Below the pieces are notes generated by a model. The model worked only from the letters and a program-made list of their open reading frames with translations, was not told the DNA's origin and did not search any database. Shown piece after piece: positions 34,476-44,998 of a stretch of 64,000 nt of DNA (position 1 is its first letter; the number at the start of each line of letters is the position of its first letter). The position numbers and the translations under genes were made by a program. Source of the DNA: Mesorhizobium sp. M4B.F.Ca.ET.203.01.1.1 (GTDB lineage: Bacteria > Pseudomonadota > Alphaproteobacteria > Rhizobiales > Rhizobiaceae); the NCBI RefSeq assembly GCF_004791025.1, contig NZ_SRUO01000005.1:124001-188000 (forward strand). The letters run 5' to 3'.

Positions 34476-36557
34476 TTATTCCGCCGCCTGCTTGAAGCCG
34501 CCCTTGGCCAGCGCCGAGCATTCCGCCATCACGGCAGAGGCTCGCGCGATCGGGTTGGTCAGATAGAAATCCTTCACCGGCGAGGTGAAGGTGCCCTTGT
34601 TCAGCCGGCCGCCGAGCTTCGCCACCTTGGCGATGTCGTCGGCGCTGCCGGCCAGAACCTGGTCGATGCGGGCAAGATGCGGATACTCGCCATAGAGCCT
34701 GGCGCGCAGCTGCGGCAGCGAATCGAACGGCAGCTTCTTGCCGAGCACATCCGAGAGCGCCCTCAGGATCGCCCAGTCCTCGCGTGCGTCGCCCGGAGCG
34801 AAGCCGGCGCGATTGGTCTGCTGCACGCGACCTTCCGTGTTGACGTAGGTGCCGGACTTTTCGGTGTAGGCCGCGGCTGGCAGGATGACGTTGGCGCGGT
34901 GCGCGCCGGCGTCGCCATGCGTGCCGACATAGACGACGAACGCGCCGCCGGTCTTGGCCATGTCGATCTCGTCGGCGCCGAGCAGGAACAGCACGTCCGT
35001 CTCGCCGAGCATGGCGGCGACGCCCTTGCCGCCCTCGCCCGGCACGAAGCCGAGGTCGAGGCCGCCGACTCTGGCCGCGGCGTTGTGCAGCACGGCAAAA
35101 CCGTTCCAATCGGCCCGGGCGGCATTGACCGCCGTGGCAAGCTTGGCCGCCTGGCCGAGCACTGCCGCACCGTCGGCGCGCGCCAGCGCGCCCTGGCCGA
35201 CGATGATCAGCGGGTGCGTCGCCTTCTTCAGCACCTGGAAGAACTTGCCGTTGCCGTCGGCCAGGTCCTTCAGCGATTCCGGACCGGCGCCGATCTGCTC
35301 ATAGTCGTAGCGCGTGTCGCCGACCTCGCCGATGACGCCGACCGGCAGATTGCCGATGCGCCAGCGCTTGCGGATGCGGGCATTGAGCACCGAAGCCTCG
35401 AAGCGCGGATTGGCGCCGATGATCAGCACCGCGTCGGCCTGCTCGATGCCCTCGATGGTCGGATTGAAGATGTAGCTGGCGCGGCCGAGCGGCGGATCGA
35501 GCGCGGCGCCATCCTGGCGGCAGTCGATATTCTTCGAGCCGAGCGCCGCCATCAGAAGCTTCAGCGCATAGATCTCCTCGACCGCGGCGAGGTCACCGGC
35601 GATAGCGCCGATCCGCTCGGGCGCCGTCTTCGACACCTCGTCCCTGATCGCGGCGAAGGCTTCCGCCCAGCTTGCCGCAACGAGCTTGCCATCCTTGCGC
35701 ACATAGGGGCGGTCGAGGCGCTGCGTGCGCAGGCCGTCCCAGATGAAGCGGGTCTTGTCCGAGATCCATTCCTCGTTCACCGCCTCGTTGACGCGCGGCA
35801 GGATGCGCATCACCTCGCGACCGCGGCTGTCGACGCGGATCGCCGAGCCGACCGCATCCATGACGTCGATGGATTCGGTCTTGGTCAGCTCCCACGGCCG
35901 CGCCTGGAAGGCGAACGGCTTGGAGGTCAGCGCGCCGACCGGGCAAAGGTCGATGACATTGCCCTGCAGCTCCGAGGTCATCGCCTGCTCGAGATAGGTG
36001 GTGATCTCTGCATCCTCGCCGCGGCCGATCAGGCCGAGTTCGGAAATGCCGGCGACCTCGGTGGTGAAGCGGACGCAGCGCGTGCAGTGGATGCAGCGGT
36101 TCATCACCGTCTTGACCAGCGGCCCGATATACTTGTCTTCCACCGCGCGCTTGTTCTCGTGGTAGCGCGAGGAATCGACGCCGAAGGCCATCGCCTGGTC
36201 CTGCAGGTCGCATTCGCCGCCCTGGTCGCAGATCGGGCAGTCGAGCGGATGGTTGATCAGCAGGAATTCCATCACGCCTTCGCGGGCCTTCTTGACCATC
36301 GGCGTGTTGGTGAAGATTTCCGGCGCCTCGCCATTCGGCCCGGGGCGCAAATCGCGCACGCCCATGGCGCAGGAGGCCTGCGGCTTGGGCGGGCCACCCT
36401 TCACCTCGATCAGGCACATGCGGCAGTTGCCGGCGATCGACAGCCGCTCATGGAAGCAGAAGCGCGGCACTTCCGCGCCGGCGTCCTCGGCCGCCTGCAG
36501 CAGCGTGTAGTGGTCGGGTACAGTGATCTCTTTCCCGTCGACCTTGAGCTTTGCCAT
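34476..36557 (-). CDS. nuoG: NADH-quinone oxidoreductase subunit G
   Basis: A 693-aa subunit. N-terminal 2Fe-2S cluster ligands at C34, C45, C48, C63; the His-Cys3 cluster at H103, C107, C110, C116; and a further CxxCxxC (CIHCTRC) with VGALTSKPF. The molybdopterin-like domain follows, without the molybdenum-ligating role. AAGCCCGC lies in the gap to the phasin-like gene upstream. Confidence 0.97.
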   Translation of the reverse strand: MAKLKVDGKEITVPDHYTLLQAAEDAGAEVPRFCFHERLSIAGNCRMCLIEVKGGPPKPQASCAMGVRDLRPGPNGEAPEIFTNTPMVKKAREGVMEFLLINHPLDCPICDQGGECDLQDQAMAFGVDSSRYHENKRAVEDKYIGPLVKTVMNRCIHCTRCVRFTTEVAGISELGLIGRGEDAEITTYLEQAMTSELQGNVIDLCPVGALTSKPFAFQARPWELTKTESIDVMDAVGSAIRVDSRGREVMRILPRVNEAVNEEWISDKTRFIWDGLRTQRLDRPYVRKDGKLVAASWAEAFAAIRDEVSKTAPERIGAIAGDLAAVEEIYALKLLMAALGSKNIDCRQDGAALDPPLGRASYIFNPTIEGIEQADAVLIIGANPRFEASVLNARIRKRWRIGNLPVGVIGEVGDTRYDYEQIGAGPESLKDLADGNGKFFQVLKKATHPLIIVGQGALARADGAAVLGQAAKLATAVNAARADWNGFAVLHNAAARVGGLDLGFVPGEGGKGVAAMLGETDVLFLLGADEIDMAKTGGAFVVYVGTHGDAGAHRANVILPAAAYTEKSGTYVNTEGRVQQTNRAGFAPGDAREDWAILRALSDVLGKKLPFDSLPQLRARLYGEYPHLARIDQVLAGSADDIAKVAKLGGRLNKGTFTSPVKDFYLTNPIARASAVMAECSALAKGGFKQAAE

Positions 36558-36632
36558 CTCGCCTCAAACCTCTGCGGACGTCCCGCAATCCCTCTTTGCG
36601 GGCGCGACCAGAGCCGCGCCCGGCATTGAATT

Positions 36633-37328
36633 TCAACCCTTGGCCGCCAGCGCCGTTGCCTGGCTGGTCCAGTCGTCGCGGCCGACGCGGCCGGCGAGCG
36701 ACAGATAGTCCTCGACCCAGGCGATCTCTTCCGCCGTCCAGGCCGCGATCTGGCCGTATGACCAGATGCCGAGGCCGTTGAGCACCTTCTCCAGCTTCGG
36801 GCCGATGCCCGAGATCGCCTTGAGGTCGGCCGGCTCCACCGGCCTGTCGATGGCCTTGGGCTGCCTGAAATCCTCCGGCATCAGCCCGGCCGCGGCACTG
36901 CTGGCCACCGTGTCGGCGCCGCCGGTGTCTTGCGCCTTCTCGACGCTGGTCTGGGCGATGTCGGTCACGTCCCTGGCGAAGGTCTGCGCCTCGGCGATCA
37001 GCGTCTTTGCCGCCTTGCGCGCCTTGGACGAGGTCTTCTGGGCTTCCGCGAGCTCCTCGCTCCGCGCCTCGAAATCGTCGACGATCGGCTGGAACAGCCG
37101 CTGCGAGGCTTCTGCGGCGCCCGAAAGCGCGCCCAGCCAGACACCGAAGGCATGATTGGCCAGCCCGATGCTTATCGCCGACATGGCGGCGACTCCAGCA
37201 ACAGGGTGCGCCAGGAGATTGACGGCGCTGGCCATCTCCTTAGGCATCATCCTGGTCAGATCCTGGTTCATCTTCTCCAACTGTTCCATGTCGGGCATCA
37301 GTGCATAGGGTATCGAATACAGCGCCAT
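36633..37328 (-). CDS. Helical protein with C-terminal helix-hairpin-helix module, nuoF-nuoG spacer gene
   Basis: A 231-aa protein. Residues 1-115 have a phasin-like helical pattern (FGVWLGALSGAAEASQRLFQPIVDDFEARSEELAEAQKTSSKARKAAK). Residues 166-229 (DLKAISGIGPKLEKVLNGLGIWSYGQIAAWT then VEDYLSLAGRVGRDDW) form a helix-hairpin-helix module of the kind named predicted flap-endonuclease-like (COG3743). The same module ends NuoE in this operon. AGGAG precedes the ATG. Homologues occur between nuoF and nuoG in other rhizobia as I recall. The role is unknown; the DNA-nuclease name is unlikely to be literal here. Confidence 0.75.
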   Translation of the reverse strand: MALYSIPYALMPDMEQLEKMNQDLTRMMPKEMASAVNLLAHPVAGVAAMSAISIGLANHAFGVWLGALSGAAEASQRLFQPIVDDFEARSEELAEAQKTSSKARKAAKTLIAEAQTFARDVTDIAQTSVEKAQDTGGADTVASSAAAGLMPEDFRQPKAIDRPVEPADLKAISGIGPKLEKVLNGLGIWSYGQIAAWTAEEIAWVEDYLSLAGRVGRDDWTSQATALAAKG

Positions 37329-37403
37329 CGAGTGCTCCTGGTCGTTTCTTCGTATGCCCCGCCCGTTATTCCTGTCGCCGGGCTTTCGCCCGCAATTCCA
37401 ACC

Positions 37404-38708
37404 TTACTCCGCCGCCACCATCACCGGCTCGACCCGGTGCGCGTTGCGCGAAAACTCGTCGATGCGGCGCTCCACCTCGCCGCGGAAATGCCGCATCAGG
37501 CCCTGGATCGGCCACGCCGCCGCGTCGCCCAGCGCGCAGATCGTGTGGCCCTCGACCTGTTTGGTGACGTCGAGCAGCATGTCGATCTCGCGCTTCTGCG
37601 CCTCGCCGCGCACCAGCCGCTCCATCACCCGCCACATCCAGCCGGTGCCTTCGCGGCACGGCGTGCACTGGCCGCAGCTCTCATGCTTGTAGAAGTAGGA
37701 GAGCCTGGCGATCGCCTTCACGATATCGGTCGACTTGTCCATCACGATGACCGCCGCCGTGCCGAGGCCGGATTTCAGGTCGCGCAGCGCATCGAAATCC
37801 ATCGGCGTGTCGATGATCTGCTCGGCCGGCACCAGCGGCACCGACGCGCCGCCCGGAATGACCGCCAGCAGATTGTCCCAGCCGCCGCGGATGCCGCCGC
37901 AATGCGTGTCGATCAGCTCGCGGAACGGGATAGACATCGCCTCTTCGACCGTGCACGGATTGTTCACGTGGCCGGAGACGCAGAACAGCTTGGTGCCGAC
38001 ATTGTTCGGCCGGCCGAAGGACGAGAACCAGGCCGCACCGCGCCGCAGAATGGTCGGCGCCACCGCGATCGACTCGACATTGTTGACGGTGGTCGGGCAG
38101 CCATAGAGGCCGACATTGGCCGGGAATGGCGGCTTCAGCCGCGGCTGGCCCTTCTTGCCTTCGAGGCTTTCGAGCAGCGCCGTCTCCTCGCCGCAGATAT
38201 AGGCGCCGGCGCCGTGGTGCATGTAGACGTCAAAGTCGTAGCCGGAGGTGTTGTTCTTGCCGATCAGCTTGGCCTCGTAGGCCTCGTCGATCGCCCGTTG
38301 CAGCGCCTCGCGCTCGCGGATGAACTCGCCGCGCACATAGATGTAGGCGGCGATCGCGCCCATGGCGAAGCCGGCGAGCAGCGCGCCCTCGACCAGCGTG
38401 TGCGGGTCGTTGCGCAGGATGTCGCGGTCCTTGCAGGTGCCGGGCTCGGATTCATCGGCGTTGATGACCAGGTAGCTCGGCCGCCCGTCGCTCTGCTTGG
38501 GCATGAACGACCATTTCAAGCCGGTCGGGAAACCGGCGCCGCCGCGGCCGCGCAGGCCCGACGCCTTCATCTCGTTGACGATCCACTCGCGGCCCTTGGC
38601 GACCAAGCCAGGCGTGTTATCCCAGGCGCCGCGCGCCATCGCGCCGTTGAGCGACTTGTCGAAGAGGCCGTAGATGTTGGTGAAGATGCGGTCTTTGTCC
38701 TGAAGCAT
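37404..38708 (-). CDS. nuoF: NADH-quinone oxidoreductase subunit F
   Basis: A 434-aa subunit that binds NADH and FMN. Motifs: [17 protein letters not shown] for FMN and [18 protein letters not shown], and [12 protein letters not shown] for cluster N3. It accepts electrons from NADH, passing them to NuoE and NuoG. Ten bases follow the nuoE stop. Confidence 0.97.
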   Translation of the reverse strand: MLQDKDRIFTNIYGLFDKSLNGAMARGAWDNTPGLVAKGREWIVNEMKASGLRGRGGAGFPTGLKWSFMPKQSDGRPSYLVINADESEPGTCKDRDILRNDPHTLVEGALLAGFAMGAIAAYIYVRGEFIREREALQRAIDEAYEAKLIGKNNTSGYDFDVYMHHGAGAYICGEETALLESLEGKKGQPRLKPPFPANVGLYGCPTTVNNVESIAVAPTILRRGAAWFSSFGRPNNVGTKLFCVSGHVNNPCTVEEAMSIPFRELIDTHCGGIRGGWDNLLAVIPGGASVPLVPAEQIIDTPMDFDALRDLKSGLGTAAVIVMDKSTDIVKAIARLSYFYKHESCGQCTPCREGTGWMWRVMERLVRGEAQKREIDMLLDVTKQVEGHTICALGDAAAWPIQGLMRHFRGEVERRIDEFSRNAHRVEPVMVAAE

Positions 38709-38718
38709 GGTTCGTCCC

Positions 38719-39990
38719 TCAGACCGGCTTCTTGCCGAAGACGCGGATGTATTCGGCGACCCCGCCCTTGGCGAGCGCCTTGGCCTGCTTGACCCAGTCG
38801 TCGCGCTCGATGCGGCCCTTGAAGTTCAAGTAGCCGTCGACCCATTCGCGCTCGGCCTTCTTCCAGGATGCTACCTGCGCGAAGGTGTAGATGCCGAGCG
38901 AATGCAGCGTGCCCTCGATCTTCGGACCAACGCCGGAGATCAGCTTGAGGTCGTCGACCGCGGCGGGCCGTTCTATGCCGGCGGGCCGGTTCTTGTCGTC
39001 GAGCGAAGGTTTTGCGGCGGCAGGCTGCTTGGCTTCCGGCGACTTGAAGGCGGCAACCGGCTCGCCCTTGTTCTTCGGTCCGTTGCGCTGCTTCGAGACC
39101 CCCTCGACTTCCGGCGAGGCCTTGTTGGCGTTGGCGGCGGAATGCCGCGGCGCTGAGACGCTAGCCGCTCTTTCCACGGCCGGCGCGACCTTGACCGGCG
39201 ACGGCGTCTTCAGCGCCGGGCTGGTCTCGGGCGCGTCGGTCTTCGGCTTGCTGGCCTTGGAGGGCGCGACCGGGGCAGCCGGCGCCGGCACCGGCGCCGC
39301 GATGATCGCATCCGGCGCCGCCTTGGCGGCCTTGGCCGCCGCCTTGGCTTCCTTCTCGCGCGTCGACTTCAGGATCGCCTTTTCGCTCTTCAGCGTCGTC
39401 AGGCCAGTGGCCGGCTCCGAGCCGGTGCGGCCGTTCTGCGGGCCAGGCGTCACCGAGGCGCCCTTGCCGCCCTCATAGAGGTCGATGATCTCGGCCAGCC
39501 GCTCCGGCGTCAAATCCTCGAACGTATCCTTGAAGATCATCACCATCGGCGCGTTGACGCAGGCGCCGAGGCATTCGACCTCCTCCCACGACAGCGTGCC
39601 TTTTTCATTGGTGTGGAACTGGTCGTGATGGATCTTCGAGCGGCAGACATCCATCAGCGCTTCCGAGCCGCGCAGCATGCAGGGCGTGGTGCCGCAGACC
39701 TGGATGTGCGCGCGCGTGCCGACCGGATTGAGCTGGTACTGCGTATAGAAGGTCGCGACCTCGAGTCCGCGGATGCGCGGCATGCCGAGCATATCGGAGA
39801 TCGTCTCGATCGCCGCCTTCGTCACCCAGCCTTCCTGTTCCTGCGCGATCATCAGCAGCGGAATGATGGCCGACTGCTCGCGGCCCTTCGGATATTTCTT
39901 GATCCACTGCTTGGCCGCCGCCGTATTCGCCTTGTTGAAGGCGAAGGAAGCTGGCTGGACGCTGGCATCTGCGAGACGGCGGACTGACAT
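38719..39990 (-). CDS. nuoE: NADH-quinone oxidoreductase subunit E with long C-terminal extension
   Basis: A 423-aa protein where a typical NuoE has 160-240. The first 190 residues are a thioredoxin-like 2Fe-2S protein with cysteines in [12 protein letters not shown] and [13 protein letters not shown] (cluster N1a). A low-complexity Ala/Pro/Lys linker (about 195-345) leads to a helix-hairpin-helix module ([21 protein letters not shown] ... [20 protein letters not shown]). The module also ends the 36633 protein. The extension is probably specific to this lineage. Confidence 0.93.
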   Translation of the reverse strand: MSVRRLADASVQPASFAFNKANTAAAKQWIKKYPKGREQSAIIPLLMIAQEQEGWVTKAAIETISDMLGMPRIRGLEVATFYTQYQLNPVGTRAHIQVCGTTPCMLRGSEALMDVCRSKIHHDQFHTNEKGTLSWEEVECLGACVNAPMVMIFKDTFEDLTPERLAEIIDLYEGGKGASVTPGPQNGRTGSEPATGLTTLKSEKAILKSTREKEAKAAAKAAKAAPDAIIAAPVPAPAAPVAPSKASKPKTDAPETSPALKTPSPVKVAPAVERAASVSAPRHSAANANKASPEVEGVSKQRNGPKNKGEPVAAFKSPEAKQPAAAKPSLDDKNRPAGIERPAAVDDLKLISGVGPKIEGTLHSLGIYTFAQVASWKKAEREWVDGYLNFKGRIERDDWVKQAKALAKGGVAEYIRVFGKKPV

Positions 39991-41181
39991 TTAGCGATCG
40001 ACCTCACCAAAGACGATATCGAGCGAACCGAGCACGGCGGTGACGTCGGCCAGCATGTGGCCCCGGCACAGGAAATCCATGGCCTGCAGATGCGCGAAGC
40101 CCGGCGCGCGCAGCTTGCAGCGGTAAGGCTTGTTGGTGCCGTCGGAGACGAGATAGACGCCGAACTCGCCCTTCGGCGCTTCGACCGCCGCATAGACCTC
40201 GCCGGCCGGCACGCGATAGCCTTCGGTGTAGAGCTTGAAGTGATGGATCAGCGCTTCCATCGAACGCTTCATCGCCGCGCGCTTCGGCGGCACCACCTTG
40301 CCGTCGAGGTTCGACACCGGCCCGGTGCCTTCCTTGCCGAGCAGCAGGTCGACGCACTGGCGCATGATCTTCGCCGACTGGCGCATCTCTTCCATGCGCA
40401 CGAGGTAGCGGTCGTAGCAGTCGCCGTTCTTGCCGATCGGGATGTCGAAATCCATCTCGGAATAGCATTCGTAGGGCTGCGATTTGCGCAGGTCCCAGGC
40501 CGCACCCGAGCCGCGCACCATGACGCCCGAAAAGCCCCAGGCCCAGGCATCGGCCAGCGACACGGTGCCGATATCGACATTGCGCTGCTTGAAGATGCGG
40601 TTGGGGGTGAGCAGCGCGTCGAGGTCGTCGATCGACTTCAGGAACGGATCGATCCACTTGCCGATGTCCTCGACCAGCTTCTGCGGCAGGTCCTGGTGCA
40701 CGCCGCCGGGGCGGAAATAGGCCGCATGCATGCGCGAGCCCGAGGCGCGTTCGTAGAACACCATCAGCTTTTCGCGCTCGACGAAGCCCCACAGCGGCGG
40801 CGTCAGCGCGCCGACGTCCATCGCCTGCGTCGTCACATTGAGGATGTGCGACATAATGCGGCCCATCTCGGAATAGAGCACGCGGATCAACTGGCCGCGC
40901 TTCGGCACCTCGATGCCGAGCAGGCGCTCGGCGGCCAACGCGAAGGCATGCTCCTGGTTCATCGGCGCGCAATAGTCGAGCCGGTCGAGATAAGGCACCG
41001 CCTGCAGATAAGTCTTGGCCTCGATCAGCTTCTCGGTGCCGCGATGCAGCAGTCCGATATGCGGATCGACGCGGTCGACCACCTCGCCGTCCAGCTCCAG
41101 CACCAGGCGCAAAACGCCATGCGCCGCAGGGTGCTGCGGTCCGAAGTTGATGTTGAAGTTGCGGACGGAGGTTTCAGCCAT
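39991..41181 (-). CDS. nuoD: NADH-quinone oxidoreductase subunit D
   Basis: A 396-aa protein of the complex I 49-kDa type: [24 protein letters not shown] at the N-terminus, then [12 protein letters not shown], and [43 protein letters not shown] at the C-terminus. It forms part of the quinone site. One base separates it from the nuoE start (nuoE ATG at 39990). Confidence 0.97.
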   Translation of the reverse strand: MAETSVRNFNINFGPQHPAAHGVLRLVLELDGEVVDRVDPHIGLLHRGTEKLIEAKTYLQAVPYLDRLDYCAPMNQEHAFALAAERLLGIEVPKRGQLIRVLYSEMGRIMSHILNVTTQAMDVGALTPPLWGFVEREKLMVFYERASGSRMHAAYFRPGGVHQDLPQKLVEDIGKWIDPFLKSIDDLDALLTPNRIFKQRNVDIGTVSLADAWAWGFSGVMVRGSGAAWDLRKSQPYECYSEMDFDIPIGKNGDCYDRYLVRMEEMRQSAKIMRQCVDLLLGKEGTGPVSNLDGKVVPPKRAAMKRSMEALIHHFKLYTEGYRVPAGEVYAAVEAPKGEFGVYLVSDGTNKPYRCKLRAPGFAHLQAMDFLCRGHMLADVTAVLGSLDIVFGEVDR

Positions 41182-41201
41182 TGTGGCGCCTCTGGCGAAG
41201 A

Positions 41202-41225
41202 GTCAGTAGTGAGTAGTGAGTAGTG
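41202..41225. repeat. AGTAGTG short repeat, left of the S23 gene
   Basis: Three AGTAGTG-like units in 24 bases just after the nuoD start. An inverted partner lies at 41631-41653, and the S23 gene sits between them. Confidence 0.6.
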
Positions 41226-41244
41226 ATCATCAGCTCAACGCCTA

Positions 41245-41622
41245 CTATTCCGCCTGTTTCGCCTGCACCGTTCTGATCAGAGATCGCATCATTTTCCCAA
41301 TCTCTTCGCATCGCAGCAGCAGTTCAGTCTCGTTGTCTCGCTCCAGCATACCGACACGGCACGCCAACAATATGTGAGTTTCTAGTTCCTTCAACGAACC
41401 CTGCGCCATGCGCAGAAATTGAACGAACGAGCCTCTGTTCTCACGACCGTACCCCTCAGCGATATTAGCGGCGATCGATACCGCCGAGCGGCGCATCTGG
41501 GAGGTCATTCCATAGATCTCGTCTTTCGGAAAACCTTTGGTGACGCGATAGCAATCTTCGGCGAGAACCATCGCCGCTTGCCACACCATCAGGTCGCGAT
41601 AAGATTCGATCCGCTTTCCCAA
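41245..41622 (-). CDS. Four-helix-bundle protein (S23/23S rRNA-IVP family)
   Basis: A 125-aa all-helical protein. It matches the S23 family: ESYRDLMVWQAAMVLAEDCYRVTKGFP, YGMTSQMRRSAVSIAANIAEGYGRE, FVQFLRMAQGSLKELETHIL. Proteins of this family are coded in 23S rRNA intervening sequences and in scattered accessory sites; the related Avd protein helps diversity-generating retroelements, but no reverse transcriptase lies here. Its composition is less GC-rich than the nuo genes. Inserted between nuoC and nuoD, and flanked by inverted AGTAGTG repeats, it looks like an acquired cassette. Confidence 0.85.
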   Translation of the reverse strand: MGKRIESYRDLMVWQAAMVLAEDCYRVTKGFPKDEIYGMTSQMRRSAVSIAANIAEGYGRENRGSFVQFLRMAQGSLKELETHILLACRVGMLERDNETELLLRCEEIGKMMRSLIRTVQAKQAE

Positions 41623-41630
41623 TTCCTTCC

Positions 41631-41653
41631 CTACTGACTACTGACTACTCACT
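41631..41653. repeat. AGTAGTG short repeat, right of the S23 gene
   Basis: CTACTGACTACTGACTACTC then ACT, the inverted form of the left repeat. It runs over the nuoC stop codon (41649-41651), so the end of nuoC is formed from repeat sequence. Confidence 0.6.
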
Positions 41654-42251
41654 GTTTCGCCTTTTCATCCCCCGGCAGCACGTAGTCGGTGCCTTCCCAC
41701 GGGGAAAGAAAATCGAAATTGCGGAATTCCTGCTTGAGCTCGACCGGCTCGTAGATCACGCGCTTGGCCTCGTCGTCGTAACGCACCTCGACAAAGCCGG
41801 TCAGCGGGAAATCCTTGCGCAGCGGGTGGCCCTCGAAACCGTAGTCGGTGAGGATGCGCCGCAGGTCCGGATGGCCGGAGAACAGCACGCCATAGAGGTC
41901 GTAGGTCTCGCGCTCGAACCAGTCGGCACCGGGATAAACGGCGGTGAGCGAGGGAACCAGTGTCTCCTCGTCGGCCTGGACCTTCAGCCGGATGCGGACA
42001 TTCTGCTTCGGTGACAACAGGTGATAGACGACGTCGAAGCGCCGGGCGCGCGACGGATAGTCGGCACCGCTGACGTCGATGAACGAGACGAACTGGCAAC
42101 GCGCATCGTCGCGCAGGAAAGTCGCCACCTCGATCAGGCTGCCCGGCTCGACGGAAACCGTGAGCTCGCCATAGGCCAGCACGGCTTCGCCGATGCGGCC
42201 AGTGAGCTTCTCGCCGAGATAGGTGGAGAGTTCGTTCAACTTCTGGCTCAT
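41649..42251 (-). CDS. nuoC: NADH-quinone oxidoreductase subunit C
   Basis: A 200-aa protein of the 30-kDa subunit family: [40 protein letters not shown] is the signature. It is a stand-alone NuoC (not fused to NuoD). The start MSQKLNE at 42251 lies 4 bases after the nuoB stop. The end of the gene overlaps the inverted short repeat. Confidence 0.96.
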   Translation of the reverse strand: MSQKLNELSTYLGEKLTGRIGEAVLAYGELTVSVEPGSLIEVATFLRDDARCQFVSFIDVSGADYPSRARRFDVVYHLLSPKQNVRIRLKVQADEETLVPSLTAVYPGADWFERETYDLYGVLFSGHPDLRRILTDYGFEGHPLRKDFPLTGFVEVRYDDEAKRVIYEPVELKQEFRNFDFLSPWEGTDYVLPGDEKAKQ

Positions 42252-42255
42252 CGGC

Positions 42256-42837
42256 TCACCGCTCGATCGTGCCGGTGCGGCGGATCTTCTTCTGCAACAG
42301 AAGAATGCCGTAAAGCAGCGCTTCCGCGCTCGGCGGACAGCCGGGCACATAGATGTCGACGGGCACGACGCGGTCGCAGCCGCGCACCACCGAATAGGAA
42401 TAATGGTAGTAGCCGCCGCCATTGGCGCACGAGCCCATGGAGATGACGTAGCGCGGCTCCGGCATCTGGTCGTAGACCTTGCGCAGCGCCGGCGCCATCT
42501 TGTTGGTCAGCGTGCCGGCGACGATCATGATGTCGGACTGGCGCGGGGACGCGCGCGGCGCGACGCCGAACCGCTCGGAGTCGTAGCGCGGCATCGAGGT
42601 GTGGATCATCTCGACCGCGCAGCAGGCGAGGCCGAAGGTCATGAACATCAGCGAGCCGCTGCGCGCCCAGGTGATCAGCGCCTCGGTCGAGGTGACGAGG
42701 AAGCCCTTGTCGGCCAGATCGTTGTTGATCTCGAGGAAAAACGGATCATCCTGCCCCACCGGCCGGCCGGTGTTGGGGTCGATGATGCCCTTGGGCTTCG
42801 GCGCGACGAGGGTGCCTGAACTGTCGTTCAATCCCAT
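42256..42837 (-). CDS. nuoB: NADH-quinone oxidoreductase subunit B
   Basis: A 193-aa protein carrying the N2 cluster: cysteines in [18 protein letters not shown] and [15 protein letters not shown] precedes the ATG at 42837, which is better than the upstream in-frame start. It hands electrons to quinone. Overlaps nuoA by 10 bases. Confidence 0.97.
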   Translation of the reverse strand: MGLNDSSGTLVAPKPKGIIDPNTGRPVGQDDPFFLEINNDLADKGFLVTSTEALITWARSGSLMFMTFGLACCAVEMIHTSMPRYDSERFGVAPRASPRQSDIMIVAGTLTNKMAPALRKVYDQMPEPRYVISMGSCANGGGYYHYSYSVVRGCDRVVPVDIYVPGCPPSAEALLYGILLLQKKIRRTGTIER

Positions 42838-43193
42838 TCCAGCGCTCCTTTTTTCCATTCATAGGCGAAGCCGATGGTCAGCACCGCCAGAAACACCATC
42901 ATCGACCAGAAACCGAGCATGCCTATCTTCGAGAACGACACCGCCCACGGGAACAGGAAGGCCACTTCCAGATCGAAGATGATGAACAGGATCGACACCA
43001 GGTAGAAGCGGATGTCGAACTTCATGCGTGCGTCGTCGAACGAATTGAAACCGCATTCATAGGCGGAAAGCTTTTCCGGGTCGGGGTTGCGGTAGGCCAC
43101 CAGGAACGGCGCCGCAAGCAGCGCCAGGCCGACGACAAGCGCCACGCCGATAAACAGGACGATGGGCAGATACGAACTCAAAAGTGCGTTCAT
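42828..43193 (-). CDS. nuoA: NADH-quinone oxidoreductase subunit A
   Basis: A 121-aa protein with three membrane helices and the [47 protein letters not shown] signature of NuoA/ND3. First gene of the operon. The 332-base gap upstream (43194-43525), which is shared with a divergent gene, must hold the nuo promoter, though I see no clear -35/-10 pair. Confidence 0.97.
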   Translation of the reverse strand: MNALLSSYLPIVLFIGVALVVGLALLAAPFLVAYRNPDPEKLSAYECGFNSFDDARMKFDIRFYLVSILFIIFDLEVAFLFPWAVSFSKIGMLGFWSMMVFLAVLTIGFAYEWKKGALEWD

Positions 43194-43525
43194 GCTGCGG
43201 CTTTCCGTTGGCGGTCAATCCACGTTGATTACAGCAACCGATCCTATTGCGGAAGCGTGACAGATTCACCGCTGAACCGTTTTAAGGGCCTATGCTGCAA
43301 CGCGGCGAGGGTTAGCGCAGCGCTTTCGGCGAAGCAAGTCAAACCTTGTTCAAAACGCGGCGCTGGACGCCAGATCGGAAGAAACTGGTCCGATCCGCTC
43401 CTGTTTGATTTCCTTCGCTTTTTACTCCACTTTTCTCTCCTGACATATCTCCCGCCATTTGCTGCTAGCATGGCTGGAATCATTGACTGGAAATTCGGGT
43501 AGACGGATCGGGGCAAGGCTTCTGG
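43194..43525. other. Divergent intergenic region, nuoA / YcaQ-like
   Basis: No convincing gene. An open frame at 43257-43502 on the plus strand has no ribosome-binding site and reads as random sequence. The region must carry the nuo promoter toward nuoA and one for the gene at 43526; neither is obvious. Confidence 0.5.
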
Positions 43526-44725
43526 ATGAAGGAAAAGATATCTCTCGCGATGGCTAGGCGCATCGCGCTCGGCGCGCAAGGTTTCACCGACCCGCAGCCG
43601 GGCGGCACGCCGGACCGCCGCCACCTCGCCCGCGTGCTGTCCCGCACCGGCCTGCTGCAGATCGATTCCGTCAGCGCCGTGGTGCGCGCGCACTATATGC
43701 CGCTCTATTCGCGCCTCGGCCCCTACCCGCTTTCCCTGCTCGACAACGCCGCGCTCACGCGCAAGCGCACCGTCTTTGAATATTGGGCGCATGAGGCCTC
43801 CTTCCTGCCGGTCGAGACCTGGCCGCTGCTGCGCTGGCGCATGCAGCGCGCCGAACAGGGCGAGGAAATGTATCTCGGACTGGCGAAATGGGGCCGTGAG
43901 CAGCGCCAGATGATTGACGAGATCTACAACGAGGTCGCCGAACGCGGGCCGATCGCCGCCTCCGACATAGAAGGCCACAAGGGCAATGGCGGCTGGTGGG
44001 GCTGGAGCGCGGCCAAGCACGCCTTCGAATGGCTGTTCTGGGCCGGCCGCATCACCACCGCCTACCGGCGCGGCTTCGAGCGCTACTACGATTTGCCGGA
44101 GCGCGTGCTGCCGCGGGCCGTGCTCGACCTGCCGGTTCCCTCCGTCGAGGACGCGCATCGCGAATTGCTGCGCATTTCCGCCCGCGCGCATGGCATCGCC
44201 ACCTATAGCGACTTGCGCGACTATTTTCGTCTGGCGCCCGGCGATACTAAGGACCGGATCGAGGAACTGGTCGAGACGGGCGATCTGCTGCCGATGCGGG
44301 TCGAAGGCTGGGACAAGCCGGCCTATCTCCACAAGGACGCCCGCATCCCGCGCAAGATCGAGGCACGCGCCCTGCTCGCGCCGTTCGATCCCGTCGTCTT
44401 CGAACGCACCCGCACCGAAAAGCTCTTCGACTTCCGCTACCGCATCGAGATCTATACCCCGGCCGAAAAGCGCCAATACGGCTACTACGTGCTGCCCTTC
44501 CTGCTCGGCGACCGGATCGTCGCCCGCGTCGATCTCCGCGCCGACCGCCCGGCGAGCGTGCTGCGCGTCCACGCCGCTTATGCTGAGCCTGATACGCCGC
44601 CGGAAACTGCGGCAGAACTCTTCGAGGAGCTCAAGCGAATGCAGGGCTGGCTTGGCCTCGAGAGCATCGAAGTGACGCCGGCCGGCGACCTCGGCCCGGC
44701 GCTGGCAGGCCTTAGCGCGTCGTAG
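43526..44725 (+). CDS. YcaQ-like winged-helix DNA glycosylase
   Basis: A 399-aa protein of the YcaQ/DUF1006 family: MARRIALGAQGF, then LSRTGLLQIDSVSAVVRAHYMPLYSRLG with the conserved QID catalytic motif, and ALLAPFDPVVFERTRTEKLFDFRYRIEIYTPAEKRQYGYYVLPFLLGDRIVARVDLRADR near the end. E. coli YcaQ removes interstrand cross-links. The helix-turn-helix modules that hold DNA make up the central section. It ends 43 bases before the promoter of the cob transcript. Confidence 0.85.
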   Translation: MKEKISLAMARRIALGAQGFTDPQPGGTPDRRHLARVLSRTGLLQIDSVSAVVRAHYMPLYSRLGPYPLSLLDNAALTRKRTVFEYWAHEASFLPVETWPLLRWRMQRAEQGEEMYLGLAKWGREQRQMIDEIYNEVAERGPIAASDIEGHKGNGGWWGWSAAKHAFEWLFWAGRITTAYRRGFERYYDLPERVLPRAVLDLPVPSVEDAHRELLRISARAHGIATYSDLRDYFRLAPGDTKDRIEELVETGDLLPMRVEGWDKPAYLHKDARIPRKIEARALLAPFDPVVFERTRTEKLFDFRYRIEIYTPAEKRQYGYYVLPFLLGDRIVARVDLRADRPASVLRVHAAYAEPDTPPETAAELFEELKRMQGWLGLESIEVTPAGDLGPALAGLSAS

Positions 44726-44732
44726 ACGTGCG

Positions 44733-44761
44733 TTGACAGGCCCACACCCGTAAGCCTAAAT
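44733..44761 (+). promoter_or_regulatory. Promoter of the cobalamin riboswitch and cob operon
   Basis: TTGACA (44733-44738), 17-nt spacer, CTAAAT (44756-44761). The predicted start (about 44768) coincides with the first paired bases of the riboswitch, which supports the call. Confidence 0.75.
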
Positions 44762-44767
44762 CCGCCG

Positions 44768-44948
44768 CAGACGGTCTTCTCCCGGCAAAGGGAGGGGCCA
44801 AGAGGGAATGCGGTGCGGGATCGAGAATCCCAATTCCGCGGCTGTCCCCGCAACTGTAAGCGATGAGCCTCGGCCGAAAACCACTGGGATGGTCCCGGGA
44901 AGGCGGCAACCAAGGCGATGACCCGCGAGCCAGGAGACCTGCCGTCTG
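44768..44948 (+). promoter_or_regulatory. Cobalamin riboswitch (class I)
   Basis: Landmarks in order: P1 side CAGACGGTCT (44768-44777), AAGAGGGAA, GCGGTG, the core box CTGTCCCCGCAACTGTAAGC with GATGAGC, CCACTGGG, GGGAAGGCGG, GATGACCCGCGAGCCAGGAG and the closing AGACCTGCCGTCTG. It binds adenosylcobalamin and would lower expression of the DUF1636-cobW-cobN... transcript when B12 is plentiful. The ribosome-binding site at 44987 is 40 bases past the aptamer. Confidence 0.95.
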
Positions 44949-44998
44949 AGACAGATGAATCCGATCGCCTGGCGGGTTTTCCGGGCAAGGAGCCTGAT

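Noticed and set aside
43257..43502. An 81-codon frame in the nuoA upstream region
   Set aside because: No ribosome-binding site and no protein-like pattern; it lies in the divergent promoter region.
44918..44998. ATG start of the DUF1636 gene inside the cobalamin aptamer
   Set aside because: These bases are conserved riboswitch sequence (GATGACCCGCGAGCCAGGAG), so coding use is unlikely.
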